DNA from: Lachnospiraceae bacterium
Lineage (GTDB): Bacteria > Bacillota_A > Clostridia > Lachnospirales > Lachnospiraceae
Length of the DNA: 36,152 nucleotides
Reading direction: 5' to 3'
NCBI GenBank assembly: GCA_024699595.1
Contig: JAILPG010000337.1
Location: 1-36,152, forward strand
This document shows, piece by piece, positions 35,661 to 36,152 of this stretch (its first letter is position 1; every line of letters starts with the position of its first letter). Made by a program: the position numbers and the translations under genes. A model generated the notes under the pieces. It ran no database searches and had not been told where the DNA came from. It saw only the letters and a list, made by a program, of their open reading frames with translations.

Positions 35661-35711
35661 ATCAAGGCTTCCGAGCCTTTGAAATAAAAAAGTACAGCAA
35701 GAGTACAGCAA
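35661..35711. other. Candidate attachment/arm-type repeat region after lysS
   Basis: A palindrome AAGGCT/AGCCTT around TCCG (35664-35679) is followed by AGTACAGCAA at 35691-35700 and again at 35702-35711, an 11-bp spacing. Such direct repeats next to a housekeeping gene's 3' end are typical of tyrosine-integrase arm sites. No integrase is in the window, so this is inference. Confidence 0.4.
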
Positions 35712-35809
35712 ATTTCGTCCTTATAATGCCCGATAACACTGAATAATACGGGGAAAGACGGAAAGCAGCACGAAGCAGCAGGAAAGAAAAATAGAAGTTG
35801 CGCTTATTG

Positions 35810-35852
35810 AGAGCCACTTTTCTAAGAGAAATCTTGGAAGAGTGGCTCTTTT
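35810..35852 (+). terminator. Strong hairpin terminator with GAAA cap
   Basis: AGAGCCACTTTTC (35810-35822) pairs with GAAGAGTGGCTCT (35837-35849) with one T-G pair. Inside, AAGA/TCTT closes GAAA. Four T follow. The unit it ends is not obvious: lysS stops 163 nt upstream and no gene intervenes. Confidence 0.8.
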
Positions 35853-35938
35853 CGTCTTGGCGAATGTCCGGCAACCTTCAGCACGGCAACGATGCACACA
35901 AAACTTAAGGGATTCGAAGAAATAAGGAGGCAACGAAC

Positions 35939-35998
35939 ATGGCATTTAAGAAAATCAGAAATATGAAGGTTTACGAGCAGTCGGGTTATCGCTACAAG
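35939..35998 (+). pseudogene. SymE-like toxin gene, 5' fragment only
   Basis: AAGGAGG precedes ATG 35939. The first 20 codons read MAFKKIRNMKVYEQSGYRYK; the KVYEQSGY-YK stretch matches, as I recall, the N-terminus of Firmicutes SymE-like proteins. The expected continuation (an I-x-LKG-W-L stretch) is absent. Instead the frame continues open to the window end as the complement of another gene. So only a 5' fragment of the gene remains. The exact break is uncertain by about 15 nt. Confidence 0.5.
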
Positions 35999-36152
35999 AA
36001 GCACGATAAGTACCATAAGAACACCAGAGCCATATACCGGACATATGGGTCCATTCAAAAAGCCTCTATTAACGATTTTTCCCTGAGTAACGGCGTGAAA
36101 GACAACTTCTATCATCCAGCCTATAAGAGAATATATTATAAAGTACCAGAAT
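35998..36152 (-). pseudogene. PF06541-like membrane protein, broken 5' part, runs off the window
   Basis: On the minus strand, reading left from the window edge, the frame gives FWYFIIYSLIGWMIEVVFHA, then VNRGFLNGPICPVYGSG and VLMVLIVLLVAI. YSLIGW--E and NRGFLNGP-CP-YG are the hallmark of the PF06541 family (putative ABC-transporter type IV membrane proteins). After about 50 codons the match ends where the SymE-like fragment begins on the other strand; the frame then runs on to a stop at 35822 with unrelated sequence. The first few codons lie beyond the window. It is therefore a 5' portion of a gene whose 3' part has been replaced. Confidence 0.65.

Overview
The window looks like a chromosomal segment of a Gram-positive member of the Clostridia, most likely a Lachnospiraceae bacterium (Butyrivibrio/Roseburia-like). 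The grounds are moderate GC, strong AGGAGG-type ribosome sites, frequent AGA/ATA codons, a long type 2 IleRS, and several small proteins that I recall only from that family. This assignment is inference from gene content and style, not from a marker search.

Layout. Positions 1-630 hold three tRNA genes (Asn-GTT, Glu-TTC, Cys-GCA). Small perfect hairpins lie between them, together with a broken copy of the tRNA-Glu 3' end, and a terminator follows. 646-1575 encodes a YczE-like membrane protein and a small conserved-looking protein. 1781-10207 is metabolic and translational: a small HHHGRCD protein, ileS, glgP, and an aconitase-superfamily hydratase. A 141-bp cloverleaf-shaped nest of inverted repeats separates glgP from the hydratase. 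10279-12980 is a translationally coupled pair, a soluble hybrid histidine kinase and a FIST-domain sensor. 13002-17070 is an accessory-like stretch with a lipoprotein (minus), an EF-hand-like protein, an 88-aa conserved protein (minus), a small (p)ppGpp synthetase, and a papain-like protein behind an unusual promoter. 17186-19537 is a tail-anchored coiled-coil protein followed by a LysM-G5-M23 wall hydrolase.

From 19731 to 35647 the segment is mostly housekeeping. It contains murA, metK, dnaE, pfkA, a SpoU-type rRNA methyltransferase, proC, an SH3/SleB-like wall hydrolase, argF, two small unknown genes, coaX, dusB, greA and lysS. The greA leader can fold into two mutually exclusive structures, one of them terminator-like.

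The right edge (35648-36152) is different in character. Just after lysS there is a short palindrome, a tandem 10-bp repeat at 11-bp spacing, a strong terminator, and the first about 20 codons of a SymE-like gene. These codons are abutted head-on to an opposite-strand fragment that carries the GFLNGP signature of the PF06541 permease family. This looks like the edge of an integrated element or a recombination scar.

The most unusual signals are the triloop hairpin family (including the cloverleaf and an apparent hairpin insertion inside a tRNA-Glu remnant), the three TGAAC repeats at exact 11-bp spacing in front of the papain-like gene, the kinase-FIST pair with a decayed second receiver, and the SymE/permease junction.
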